From assembly GCA_947624815.1 (NCBI GenBank), contig CANQME010000028.1, forward strand, positions 1 to 33,230: a stretch of DNA of 33,230 bases. Direction: 5' to 3'. The DNA comes from an uncultured Lachnospiraceae bacterium (GTDB lineage Bacteria > Bacillota > Clostridia > Lachnospirales > Lachnospiraceae). The notes beneath the pieces are model-generated. The model was given only the letters and a program-made list of their open reading frames with translations, was not told the DNA's origin and did no database searches. Shown here piece by piece: positions 14,251 through 22,812 of the stretch. The position numbers and the translations under genes were made by a program. Numbering within the stretch: the stretch's first letter is position 1; the number at the start of each line of letters is the position of its first letter.

Positions 14251-16254
14251 ATGGCAACGAAAAAAGGCAGCTTATCCATAAGCAGCGAGAACATTTTCCC
14301 GGTGATCAAGAAATGGCTGTATTCGGATCACGATATCTTCTACCGTGAGCTGATCAGCAACGGCTGCGACGCGATCACGAAGCTGAAGAAACTGGAGCTG
14401 ATGGGCGAGTACGAGAAGCCGGAGGATATGGAGTATCAGATCCAGGTCACGGTGAACCCCACGGACAAGACCATCGCGGTATCGGACAACGGTCTCGGCA
14501 TGACCGCCGGGGAGGTGGACGAGTACATCAACCAGATCGCCTTCTCCGGCGCCCAGGATTTCCTGGAGAAGTACAAGGATAAGGCCAACGAGGATCAGAT
14601 CATCGGTCATTTCGGTCTGGGCTTCTACTCCGCGTTCATGGTGGCGGACAGGGTGGCCATCGATTCCCTGTCTTACCAGAAGGATGCGGTTCCGGTTCAC
14701 TGGGAGTCCGACGGCGGTACGGAGTTCGAGATGGGAGACGGCAGCCGCGAGAGCCACGGCACGACGGTTACGCTGTATCTGAACGACGACAGCACGGAGT
14801 TCTCCAATGAATACCGGGCCCGCGAGGTGATCGAGAAGTACTGCGGCTTCATGCCGGTGCCCATTTTCTTAAACAACGCCACGGCGGAGCCTCAGTATGA
14901 GACGATCGAGAAGGACGAGCTGACGGAGAAGGACACGATCATCGAGACCATCGTCGAGGAGGCCAAGACCGAGGAGAAGGAGAACGAAAACGGCGAGAAG
15001 GAGGTCGTGGAGGTCTCTCCGGCGAAGGAGAAGTATAAGATCTTAAAGCGTCCGGTGCCGTTAAACGACGTGAATCCGTTGTGGAACAAGCATCCGAACG
15101 AGTGTACCGAGGACCAGTATAAGGAGTTCTACCGGAAGGTGTTTCTGGATTATAAGGAGCCGTTGTTCTGGATCCACCTGAACATGGATTATCCGTTTAA
15201 CCTGAAGGGAATCCTGTACTTCCCGAAGATCAACACCGAGTACGACAGCCTGGAGGGTACTATCAAGCTGTACAACAGCCAGGTCTTCATCGCGGATAAC
15301 ATTAAGGAAGTGATCCCGGAATTTTTGATGCTCCTTAAGGGCGTCATCGACTGCCCGGATCTGCCGCTGAATGTATCCAGAAGCGCCCTGCAGAACGACG
15401 GCTTCGTGAAGAAGATCTCCGATTACATCACGAAGAAGGTCGCCGACAAGCTGTCCGGCATGTGCAAGACCGACCGGGAGAATTACGAGAAGTACTGGGA
15501 CGATATCAGCCCCTTCATCAAGTTCGGCTGCTTAAAGGACGACAAGTTCGAGGAGAAGATGAAGGATTACATCATCTTTAAGAACCTGGACGGCAAGTAT
15601 CTGACGCTGCAGGACTGCTTAGACGCCGCGAAGGAGAAGCATGAGAATATCATCTACTATGTGACCGACGAGAAGGAGCAGGGTCAGTACATCAACATGT
15701 TCCGTAAGGAGGGCCTGGATGCGGTGATCTTAAAGCACACCATCGACAGCCCCTTCATCAATCAGCTGGAACAGAAGCACGAGGGCGTCAAGTTCCTCCG
15801 CATCGACGCCGACGTCAGCTCCACCTTCAAGGAAGAAGTGAAGGAGGAGGATGCGGAAGCCTTCAAGGCCGACAGCGAGAAGCTGGCGGCGGCCTTTAAG
15901 AAGGCCATCGGCAACGACAAGCTGGAGATCAAGGTGGAGAAGCTGAAGGACGACCAGCTGGCCTCCATGATTACCCTGTCCGAGGAGAACCGCCGTATGC
16001 AGGACATGATGCGCATGTACAATATGTACGGCATGGACGGCGACATGTTCGGCGGCATGGGCGAGACGCTGATCCTCAATGCGAACCATAAGCTGGTTCA
16101 GTACGTGCTGGGGCACGAGGAAGGCGAGCTGACGGAGAAGATCTGCAGGCAGCTCTACGACATGGCTTCCTTAAGCCACGGCAGCTTAAGTCCGGAGCGG
16201 ATGACGGAATTCCTGACCCGCAGCAACGAGATCATGATGGAGCTGGTGGGATAA
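14251..16254 (+). CDS. htpG: HtpG, Hsp90-family chaperone
   Basis: A 667-residue ATP-dependent cytoplasmic chaperone; AGAAGGAGCG precedes the ATG. The GHKL ATP-binding domain shows ELISNGCDAITKL (the usual Asn-Ala-Ser-Asp has become Asn-Gly-Cys-Asp), DNGLGMT and GHFGLGFYSAFMV. The middle domain has the Arg of NVSRSALQ. A charged Glu/Lys-rich insert around 220-255 makes it longer than E. coli HtpG (about 624). In E. coli htpG belongs to the sigma-32 regulon; here the CIRCE operator puts it under HrcA. A clear terminator follows. Confidence 0.97.
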   Translation: MATKKGSLSISSENIFPVIKKWLYSDHDIFYRELISNGCDAITKLKKLELMGEYEKPEDMEYQIQVTVNPTDKTIAVSDNGLGMTAGEVDEYINQIAFSGAQDFLEKYKDKANEDQIIGHFGLGFYSAFMVADRVAIDSLSYQKDAVPVHWESDGGTEFEMGDGSRESHGTTVTLYLNDDSTEFSNEYRAREVIEKYCGFMPVPIFLNNATAEPQYETIEKDELTEKDTIIETIVEEAKTEEKENENGEKEVVEVSPAKEKYKILKRPVPLNDVNPLWNKHPNECTEDQYKEFYRKVFLDYKEPLFWIHLNMDYPFNLKGILYFPKINTEYDSLEGTIKLYNSQVFIADNIKEVIPEFLMLLKGVIDCPDLPLNVSRSALQNDGFVKKISDYITKKVADKLSGMCKTDRENYEKYWDDISPFIKFGCLKDDKFEEKMKDYIIFKNLDGKYLTLQDCLDAAKEKHENIIYYVTDEKEQGQYINMFRKEGLDAVILKHTIDSPFINQLEQKHEGVKFLRIDADVSSTFKEEVKEEDAEAFKADSEKLAAAFKKAIGNDKLEIKVEKLKDDQLASMITLSEENRRMQDMMRMYNMYGMDGDMFGGMGETLILNANHKLVQYVLGHEEGELTEKICRQLYDMASLSHGSLSPERMTEFLTRSNEIMMELVG

Positions 16255-16302
16255 CCCGGCGGCGCCGGCGTCAATGCTTCCGGCGCGGCCGTATAGCACG
16301 GG

Positions 16303-16329
16303 ATCATGATGGAACCGGTGGGATAAACC
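16303..16329 (+). repeat. Duplicated copy of the htpG 3' end
   Basis: This segment reads ATCATGATGGAACCGGTGGG followed by ATAA. It nearly copies the last codons and stop of htpG at 16231-16254, with differences only around one GAG-CTG to GAA-CCG stretch. It lies 72 bases downstream, before the terminator. Confidence 0.7.
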
Positions 16330-16338
16330 GATACGTAC

Positions 16339-16387
16339 TCCCCATAGAAGAAGCTCTCTGGACGGGAATCTTCTATGGGGAATTTTT
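16339..16387 (+). terminator. Terminator after htpG
   Basis: A 13-bp perfect stem (16339-16351 with 16369-16381) followed by ATTTTTAG on the plus strand. Confidence 0.92.
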
Positions 16388-16392
16388 AGCCG

Positions 16393-17307
16393 TCAGAACA
16401 GTCCGCTGTAATGGGGAAGCGGATAATCGATCTCATAGTTCCTGCACAGATCCAGGAAATCCCTGGCTGCCGCCGTCAGATATTTCTCTCTGTGGTAGAT
16501 TATGTGGAATCTTCGCTTGAATTCGATGCCTTCCACGCTTACCGGGATCACCAGACCTTGTTCGATCACGCCCATGACCATCCGCTGGGGCAGCACCGAG
16601 ATCCCCAGGCCGTTGATCACCGCGTTGACCAGGGCGGTGGTGCTCATGGCCTCCCAGATGGGGCTGATGTGGAAGCCCGCGTTCTCAGCGGCCAGATCGA
16701 TCACCTCCCTGGTTCCGCTGCCCGGCTCCCGCAGCAGGAAGGACTGCCGTTTGAAATCCTCAAGGGTCAGATGCCGGTTGGCGCGGAAATATTCGTTGTT
16801 GGGGCAGATCACCGTCAGATGGTCTTCCATGTATTCTTCCGCGTAGAGATCCGGGTTATGGGCGGCGCCCTCGATCAGCGCGAAATCCAGTTCATTTTCC
16901 ATGATCCGCTGCTCCAGCAGATCCGACGGCGCCACCAGGGCGCGGATCTGGGTGCCGGGGCATCTGACTCCGAAGGTCTGGACGTAGCGGGGCAGAAACT
17001 GGGAGCCGATGGTGATGCTGGCGCCGACCCGCAGCAGTCCGAAGGCGTCCCAGTCGCGCATGCCCTTCTCCATATCGTCGAAGAGGGAGCAGATATGGAG
17101 GGCGTATTCCTGGAACCGGACTCCGGCCTCGGTAAGCTTCAGTCTCCGGCCGATCCGGTCGAACAGGACGACGCCGTAGTACTGCTCCAGCTCGCGCAGA
17201 GCCAGGCTCACGGCGGGCTGGGTCATCAGAAGCGCCTGGGCCGCTTTCGTCGTATTGCAGCCGTTTTCTATGATTGCAAGGAAGATCTTCATATGCCGGA
17301 TCGTCAT
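16393..17307 (-). CDS. LysR-family transcriptional regulator
   Basis: A 304-residue regulator. The start MTIRHMKIF at 17307 follows AGAAGG by 7 bases; nine more residues are open upstream but without a site. The N-terminal winged helix (about 1-60) has TKAAQALLMTQPAVSLALRE; a two-part effector-binding domain follows (about 90-300). It is divergent from the two chromate-transporter genes, the usual arrangement for a LysR regulator and its target. Its effector is unknown. Confidence 0.93.
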   Translation of the reverse strand: MTIRHMKIFLAIIENGCNTTKAAQALLMTQPAVSLALRELEQYYGVVLFDRIGRRLKLTEAGVRFQEYALHICSLFDDMEKGMRDWDAFGLLRVGASITIGSQFLPRYVQTFGVRCPGTQIRALVAPSDLLEQRIMENELDFALIEGAAHNPDLYAEEYMEDHLTVICPNNEYFRANRHLTLEDFKRQSFLLREPGSGTREVIDLAAENAGFHISPIWEAMSTTALVNAVINGLGISVLPQRMVMGVIEQGLVIPVSVEGIEFKRRFHIIYHREKYLTAAARDFLDLCRNYEIDYPLPHYSGLF

Positions 17308-17329
17308 GATATTGCCTTCTTTCTGAATT

Positions 17330-17403
17330 ATCATTCATATCAAATCGCTTATTATTTCAATAAAATTATATTATTTCCATTATAAACTGTCAAGCGCTAT
17401 ACT
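17330..17403 (+). promoter_or_regulatory. AT-rich divergent control region of the LysR and chromate transporter genes
   Basis: The 148-base gap holds TATACT (17398-17403) with a poor -35 (TTCCAT, 17375-17380), as expected for an activator-dependent promoter. A dyad TTATT-TC-AATAA (17353-17364 region) and a similar TTATTTCCATTATA just downstream are candidate LysR sites. This is an assignment by eye only. Confidence 0.4.
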
Positions 17404-17455
17404 GTTCAGAGGATAGAAACCGGAGGAAAGAAACGCAGGAAAGGGAGGACATGCG

Positions 17456-18064
17456 TTGAACGGGAATGCGCGGAAATACTGGACATTGTTTACATCAACC
17501 TTCGAACTGAGCGCCTGTACGTTTGGCGGCGGGTTCGTGATCATTCCGCTGATGCGGAGGAAGTTTGTGGATGAGCTCCACTGGATCGAGGAGCAGGAAA
17601 TGCTGGATCTGACGGCTATTGCCCAGTCCTCGCCGGGAGCCATCGCGGTCAACGCGTCGATCCTGGTGGGCTACCATGTGGCCGGCGGACTGGGGGCGCT
17701 TCTGACGGTACTGGGGACGGTGCTTCCTCCCCTGGTCATCATCTCGCTGGTGTCGCTGTGCTACGCCGCCGTGCGGGACAACGCCGTTGTGAACATGGTC
17801 ATGGCCGGGATGCTGGCCGGCGTTGGAGCGGTGATCTGCGATGTGGTCGTTACCATGACGGAGGGGCTTATGAAGCTTAAGCGGGCGCTGCCTCTCGTGA
17901 TGCTGGCCGCCACCTTCGCGGCGGTAAGGTTTTTCGGGGTCAGCATCGTGGTGATCATTCTGGTCTGCGGTCTGATCGGAGCGGCGGATATGGCGCTTGG
18001 CGAGGCCAGGAAGAAGGGGCATGATCAGGCAGCCGGTCCGGACGGGGAAGGAGGACGCGTATGA
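17456..18064 (+). CDS. Chromate transporter family protein, first half
   Basis: A 202-residue membrane protein starting with TTG, because AAGGGAGG lies 7 bases upstream and the nearby ATG is out of frame and stops at once. The FGGGFVIIPLM motif (about 23-33) and the SSPGAIAVNASILVGY motif (about 58-73) are the hallmarks of a CHR domain. One CHR domain is half the size of the classical ChrA, which has two. It overlaps the next CHR gene by four bases (ATGA), so the two are probably translated together and pair as a heterodimer. Whether the substrate is chromate is not shown. Confidence 0.9.
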   Translation: MNGNARKYWTLFTSTFELSACTFGGGFVIIPLMRRKFVDELHWIEEQEMLDLTAIAQSSPGAIAVNASILVGYHVAGGLGALLTVLGTVLPPLVIISLVSLCYAAVRDNAVVNMVMAGMLAGVGAVICDVVVTMTEGLMKLKRALPLVMLAATFAAVRFFGVSIVVIILVCGLIGAADMALGEARKKGHDQAAGPDGEGGRV

Positions 18065-18627
18065 TGATCTATCTGGAGCTGTTCTGGAGCTTCTTCCAGA
18101 TCGGACTTTTCAGCATCGGCGGCGGCTACGCGGCCATGCCGCTGATCCAGCAGCAGGTGGTGGATATCCATCCGTGGCTGAGCATGGGTCAGTTCGCGGA
18201 CATCATGGCCATCGCGGAGATGACGCCGGGACCCATCGCCATCAATTCGGCCACGTTCGTGGGGATCCAGGTAGCCGGCCTGGCTGGGGCGGTGATCGCC
18301 ACGGTGGGCTGTGTGGCGCCTTCCTGTGCGATCGTGATGACATTGGCCTATCTGTACTATCATTTCCGGAATCTGAGCATGGTGCAGGGGATCCTGGCCG
18401 GACTCAGGCCGGCGGTCGTCGCCATGATCGCCTCGGCCGGACTGTCCATCGTGTTCATGGCCTTCTTCGGCCAGAGGACGCTGCCGGCAGACTTAAGCGG
18501 GATCGATCCGGTGGCGGCGGCGATCTTTGCGGCGGGCTTCTTCTGCCTCAGAAAGTGGAAGCCGCATCCAATCGCGGTGATGGCCGGTTCCGGTCTTGCG
18601 GGGCTGATTCTTTATTCGGTGTTCTGA
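18061..18627 (+). CDS. Chromate transporter family protein, second half
   Basis: A 188-residue membrane protein with GGAAGGAGG upstream. SIGGGYAAMPLI (about 18-29) and MTPGPIAINSATFVG (about 54-68) mirror the motifs of the first half. It is not a frameshifted piece: both genes have full CHR domains and their own start signals. Together they form a two-protein CHR transporter, with the LysR gene opposite as likely regulator. Confidence 0.9.
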   Translation: MMIYLELFWSFFQIGLFSIGGGYAAMPLIQQQVVDIHPWLSMGQFADIMAIAEMTPGPIAINSATFVGIQVAGLAGAVIATVGCVAPSCAIVMTLAYLYYHFRNLSMVQGILAGLRPAVVAMIASAGLSIVFMAFFGQRTLPADLSGIDPVAAAIFAAGFFCLRKWKPHPIAVMAGSGLAGLILYSVF

Positions 18628-18658
18628 CGTTCGGTCGATACAAAGGGAGGGTGAGACG

Positions 18659-19174
18659 ATGCAGTATGTGATGAAAGCAGGAATGCTCTACGACAGGGAT
18701 CAGAAGAGATCCTTTGCCCGCGTGAAGCGGGAGTTCGCGGGAACGGAGAGAAGGATCCTATCGGCAGACGGAGCGCCGGCGCTGAGGACGGAGATCCGCA
18801 GACCGGATCCGGGGGATGTCCGTTCCGTGGAATATGTGATGGAGGAGCCGGACGGTCATGTCCGCGCCGCCGCGCGGCCGGATTATGCGGAAGGGGAAGA
18901 GCCGGAGACGGCAGGATGGTCTCCGCACCGTATGCCGAAGGTGGACCGCGCCTGTCTGCGGATGGACGGCCGGGAGTATGAGCTGGTCATGAAAAGCAGT
19001 ACCAGCTATACGCTGTCGGGGCCTTCCGGCGAGGAAGTGCTGCGGATCCTTCACAGAGGGCTGAACGGCGGATGGGACATCCAGGCGGCGGACAAGCTGG
19101 GACCGGAGACGGTCTGCGGCCTGTTCGTATTCTGCCGGTACATGGAACGGGAGAACGAGATCGTGATCGTATAA
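18659..19174 (+). CDS. Hypothetical protein, 171 residues
   Basis: A soluble, charged protein with GGGAGGGTGAG before the ATG, 31 bases after the second transporter gene, so probably part of that transcript. I do not recognise a family with certainty. Visible features: an Arg-rich middle, a beta-strand-like pattern around 95-135 (DGREYELVMKSSTSYTL), and a hydrophobic end (ETVCGLFVFCRYMERENEIVIV spread over about 150-171). The overall pattern of short strands around one helix could fit a LURP/tubby-like fold, but this is a guess. A terminator follows. Confidence 0.75.
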   Translation: MQYVMKAGMLYDRDQKRSFARVKREFAGTERRILSADGAPALRTEIRRPDPGDVRSVEYVMEEPDGHVRAAARPDYAEGEEPETAGWSPHRMPKVDRACLRMDGREYELVMKSSTSYTLSGPSGEEVLRILHRGLNGGWDIQAADKLGPETVCGLFVFCRYMERENEIVIV

Positions 19175-19195
19175 CGGGAATGGGTACGGAAACGG

Positions 19196-19227
19196 GCCTG
19201 CGCGGAATCGGACGCGCAGGCTTTTTG
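19196..19227 (+). terminator. Terminator after the chromate transporter operon
   Basis: Arms GCCTGCGC (19196-19203) and GCGCAGGC (19214-19221), followed by TTTTT. Confidence 0.9.
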
Positions 19228-19262
19228 CGGTTTCGGCTGTCCGGGCGGCGGACGGATTATAC

Positions 19263-19291
19263 TGGACAGAGCGGGAAATGACGGCTATAAT
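19263..19291 (+). promoter_or_regulatory. Sigma-A promoter of the TSUP gene
   Basis: TGGACA (19263-19268), 17-bp spacer, TATAAT (19286-19291). Confidence 0.85.
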
Positions 19292-19353
19292 AGAGGAAAG
19301 AAGCCGGGATACCGGCGTTTGGACAAACGAAAGACAAAGGGGGACAGAGGGTT

Positions 19354-20139
19354 ATGTTAATCTTTCTTATTGTCAGTTTCCTCGCCAGCGTGGCCGGGGC
19401 GATCTGCGGGATCGGCGGCGGCGTGATCATAAAGCCGGTGCTAGATCTGTTCGGGCTGGCGTCCGTAAGCACCATCAGCTTCCTGTCTGGCTGCACGGTG
19501 CTGTCCATGAGCTGCTACTCCGTGGGCCGTTCGCTGCTTGCGGGAGAACGGCGGGTCGAGATGAAGACGGGTACGCCGCTGGCGCTGGGCGCGGTCGCCG
19601 GAGGAATCGTGGGAAAAGAGCTGTTCGGCTATATCCGGGGGCTTTTCGCGAACCAGAACACCGTGGGGGCCGTTCAGGCAGCCTGCCTGGCCGTGATCAC
19701 CGGCGGCACGCTCCTCTATACGGTGTATAAGGCGAAGATCCGGACCCGCCACGTGGAGTCCGTTCTGGCGTGCGTTCTGATCGGGTTTGTTCTTGGAGTG
19801 ATGTCCAGCTTCCTGGGGATCGGCGGCGGACCGATCAATCTGGTGGTGCTTTTCTATTTCTTCAGCATGGATACGAAGACCGCCGCGGCCAACAGTCTGT
19901 ATATCATCCTGTTCAGCCAGCTTTCCAGTCTAATCTCCACGATCGTTACGGCTTCCGTGCCGGAATTTGCATGGCCGGTCCTCGGAATGATGGTGGCCGG
20001 CGGGATCGGCGGCGGCATCGTGGGCAGAATGTTCAACCGGCGGATGGACAATAAGGCGGTGGACAAGCTGTTTATCTGTCTGATGGCGGTGATCATCGGC
20101 ATCAGTCTCTATAATACGTGGCATTATTCGGCGCTTTAG
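19354..20139 (+). CDS. TSUP-family anion transporter (TauE/SafE)
   Basis: A 261-residue membrane protein with about eight hydrophobic helices. The paired motifs typical of the family are CGIGGGVIIKPVLDL (about 18-32) and FLGIGGGPINLVVL (about 152-165), one in each half. The family moves small sulfur-containing or organic anions. Its own promoter and the upstream terminator make it monocistronic; no sulfur metabolism gene adjoins it, so the substrate is open. Confidence 0.9.
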   Translation: MLIFLIVSFLASVAGAICGIGGGVIIKPVLDLFGLASVSTISFLSGCTVLSMSCYSVGRSLLAGERRVEMKTGTPLALGAVAGGIVGKELFGYIRGLFANQNTVGAVQAACLAVITGGTLLYTVYKAKIRTRHVESVLACVLIGFVLGVMSSFLGIGGGPINLVVLFYFFSMDTKTAAANSLYIILFSQLSSLISTIVTASVPEFAWPVLGMMVAGGIGGGIVGRMFNRRMDNKAVDKLFICLMAVIIGISLYNTWHYSAL

Positions 20140-20201
20140 CGGACGGCGCTGCCGGCGGGAAACGATGCTTTTCGGAGTTCGGAAGAGTAATTGGCTGTTG
20201 C

Positions 20202-20230
20202 TTGCATTTTTGGAAATTCTGAGATACAAT
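20202..20230 (+). promoter_or_regulatory. Promoter candidate for the epimerase-SGNH gene
   Basis: TTGCAT (20202-20207), 17-bp spacer, TACAAT (20225-20230), leaving a leader of about 170 bases that contains the tandem repeat. Confidence 0.5.
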
Positions 20231-20306
20231 AAATCCGCTGTTTCGGGAATATGATGTAAGAGATTGAAGACCGCTTTTCACCCTGCAGGACGCGCCGGCA
20301 GAAGAG

Positions 20307-20397
20307 ACAGCCGCGGGATGCGGCAAAGGCAGGAAAACAGCCGCGGGATGCGGCAAAGGCAGGAGAGACAGCCGCAGGATGCGGTGAAGATAGATGA
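20307..20397 (+). repeat. 30-bp tandem repeat, three copies, in the leader
   Basis: Units start at 20307, 20337 and 20368 with ACAGCCGCGGGATGCGGCAA; the first two are nearly identical, the third diverges. Each contains CCGCGGGATGCGG, able to form a small hairpin. The last unit ends at the ribosome binding site AAAGGAG of the next gene. The 270-base gap before this gene holds no coding sequence I can support. Confidence 0.85.
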
Positions 20398-20409
20398 AAG
20401 GAGTACGGC

Positions 20410-21990
20410 ATGGAATATACGATTGGAAATGGACAGCTGAGCGTAACGGTCCGGACACTGGGAGGCAGCCTGTGTTCGGTTAAGGATCAGGACGGCACCG
20501 AGTATCTCTGGCAGGGCAATCCGGCCTACTGGCGGGACCAGGCGCCGAATCTGTTCCCCTATATCGCCAGGATGACCGAAGGGAAATACACGCTGGACGG
20601 TCAGGAATACCATATGGACATCCACGGCTTTGTGAAGGACAGCGAGCTGGAGGCCGCGGAATGCGAGAAGTCCCGGATCCGGCTGAGACTGGAGGACAAT
20701 GAGAAGACCCATAGCCAGTATCCGTATCATTTTTCCTATGATATCGAATACGGACTGGAAGGAAACCGCCTGGCGGTCGTCTACCGGGTGGTGAATCGGG
20801 ATGAAAAGACCATGTATTTCGGAATCGGGGGACATCCGGGCTTCAATGTGCCGCTGGAGGACGGACTCGGGTTCGAAGACTACGAGCTGCGCTTCGACGG
20901 CGGCGATGGAGCGTCCTCTCAGGGTGAGACCCGCCGCGTCGGTTTCTCGCCCGCCTGCTTCGTGACCGGCACGACGCCGTATGCGCTGGGTGCGGCCGGC
21001 GTGCTGCCGCTCCGCCATGAGCTGTTCGACGACGACGCGATTGTCCTGACCGGCGTGCCCGCCCGGGTATGCCTGCAGGCGAAGAACGGACGGAAGGCGG
21101 TTCGCGTCTCCTACCCGCAGATGACTTATCTGGGGATCTGGCACAAGCCCCATTCGGACGCACCCTATGTCTGCATCGAACCCTGGTCGTCGCTGCCGTC
21201 CAGAGACGGGATCGTAGAGGATCTGGCGAAGCAGCCGGGGCTGATCGCCCTGGGCGCCGGAGAGACCTACGAGAACCGTTGGGAGATCGAGATCCTCTGC
21301 GGCGGGAAACCGGATCCGATGAAGGCTGTCCGGGAGCAGATGGAGGCCCATATGAAGAAGGAGCAGGCGAATAAGGTTCACAGCTACCGGAGCCTGAACC
21401 GTGTAGCGCAGAAGGGACAGATTCTGTTTACCGGTTCGTCGCTCATGGAGCAGTTCCCGGTCGCAGAGCTGGCCGCGAGCCACGGTCTCGGAAAGACGGT
21501 CTACAACCGCGGCATCGGCGGCACGACGACGGAGGACTTCCTGCGGGAGATCGACACGGTGCTGTTCGACCTGGAGCCGGCGACCGTATTTATCAATATC
21601 GGAACCAATGATATCCGGGAATGGGACGACGGCCGCGACTGGCTGGAAAGCCTTCTGGCCAATTATGAGGAGATCCTGAAACAGTGCCGTAAGCGCCTGC
21701 CGGAGACAAAGGTGTACGTGATGGCGTATTATCCGGTCAACGCAGGCGTGGATCTAAGTCCCGGCGTCCAGGGAATGCTGAAGGTCCGCACCAATGCGAA
21801 CGTAAAACTGGCCAACGGCAGGGTGGCGGAGGTGGCCGCCCGATACGGCTGCGAATATATTGATGTAAACGAAGGTCTGACGGATGCGGAAGGAAACCTG
21901 AAGGCGGAATATACCATCGAAGGCGTTCACATGTATGCGGAGGCGTACGAGGTCGTATACCGGAATCTGGAGAAATACCTGATCCAGTGA
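20410..21990 (+). CDS. Fusion of aldose 1-epimerase (LacX-like) and SGNH hydrolase
   Basis: A 526-residue two-domain protein; AAAGGAG precedes the ATG. Residues 1-300 are a mutarotase-type beta-sandwich of the LacX kind, with DIHGFV (about 70-75), GIGGHPGFN (about 138-146) and the late CIEPWSSLP. Residues from about 335 form an SGNH/GDSL hydrolase: FTGSSLME (block I, Ser), GIGGTT (block II, Gly), GTND (block III, Asn) and TIEGVHMY (block V, His). In block V the usual Asp of D-x-x-H appears as Glu. One frame runs through the linker (300-335) without interruption. The two activities suggest removal of an acyl group and anomer conversion on the same sugar, an inference. No signal peptide, so cytoplasmic. 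Confidence 0.88.
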   Translation: MEYTIGNGQLSVTVRTLGGSLCSVKDQDGTEYLWQGNPAYWRDQAPNLFPYIARMTEGKYTLDGQEYHMDIHGFVKDSELEAAECEKSRIRLRLEDNEKTHSQYPYHFSYDIEYGLEGNRLAVVYRVVNRDEKTMYFGIGGHPGFNVPLEDGLGFEDYELRFDGGDGASSQGETRRVGFSPACFVTGTTPYALGAAGVLPLRHELFDDDAIVLTGVPARVCLQAKNGRKAVRVSYPQMTYLGIWHKPHSDAPYVCIEPWSSLPSRDGIVEDLAKQPGLIALGAGETYENRWEIEILCGGKPDPMKAVREQMEAHMKKEQANKVHSYRSLNRVAQKGQILFTGSSLMEQFPVAELAASHGLGKTVYNRGIGGTTTEDFLREIDTVLFDLEPATVFINIGTNDIREWDDGRDWLESLLANYEEILKQCRKRLPETKVYVMAYYPVNAGVDLSPGVQGMLKVRTNANVKLANGRVAEVAARYGCEYIDVNEGLTDAEGNLKAEYTIEGVHMYAEAYEVVYRNLEKYLIQ

Positions 21991-22054
21991 AATGCAGAAT
22001 AACCGGCCGCCGTACAGAACGGCGGCAGCAGGAGAGAGGAAATCGGGTGACAAC

Positions 22055-22804
22055 ATGCTGAGACTGGAAAACATATCATTTCAGGCAGACGGCAAAGAAA
22101 TCTTAAAACAGATCGATCTGACGGTGGACGACCGCTTCGTGGCGATCACCGGGCCCAACGGAAGCGGCAAGTCCACGCTTCTTAAGATCATCATGGGGCT
22201 TCTGACGCCTACGTCCGGCAGGATCTGGTTGGACGGGGAGGACATTACAAAGCTTTCCGTGACGGACAGGGCGAACCGGGGGATCAGCTTCGCATTTCAG
22301 CAGCCGGTCCGCTTCAAGGGACTCCGCGTCCGGGATCTGCTGGAGCTTGCCGGAGGCCGCGACAAGAAGGACGGCGAGAGATTTGCCCACGCCTGCGAGG
22401 TCTTAAGCGAGGTGGGGCTCTGCGCCAGGGACTATATTGACCGGGAGCTGGACGATACCCTGTCCGGCGGCGAGATGAAGCGGATCGAGATCGCCATGGC
22501 GGCGGCCCGTGGAACGAAGATGACGCTTTTCGACGAGCCGGAAGCGGGGATTGATCTGTGGAGCTTCCAGAGCCTGATCCAGGTGTTTGAGAAGCTGTAT
22601 CAGGAGACGTCGGGAACGATCATGATCATCAGCCACCAGGAGCGGATCTTAAACATCGCGGACAAGATCATTTATCTGAAGGACGGCGAGGTGCTGGAAT
22701 ACGACGAGGGCATGCAGGTCATGGAGCATCTCTCCTCGGATATCCGTCCGGCGGCGTGCTCGGTCCTTCTGAACACACAGCAGGCGCCCTGCGCGGAATC
22801 GAGG
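22055..22804 (+). CDS. sufC: SufC-like ABC ATPase for Fe-S cluster assembly
   Basis: A 250-residue cytoplasmic ATPase starting at the ATG at 22055. Walker A GPNGSGKST is at 33-41, the Q-loop around 82, signature LSGGE at 136-140, Walker B MTLFDE at 156-161 and the switch His194. The DEPEAGID stretch and the lack of a membrane partner point to SufC. It is followed 5 bases after its stop codon by a SufB/D-like gene. No sufS, sufU or sufD is present here, so this is a two-gene unit of the kind reported as a minimal SUF-like system in anaerobes (from memory). Confidence 0.88.
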
Positions 22805-22812
22805 TGAGAGGG

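Noticed and set aside
17456-18627. Two CHR genes as a frameshifted single chrA
   Set aside because: Each has a full CHR domain and its own ribosome site, and half-size CHR pairs are a known arrangement.
20307-20397. Tandem repeat as a CRISPR array
   Set aside because: Units are directly adjacent with no spacers and no cas gene is present.
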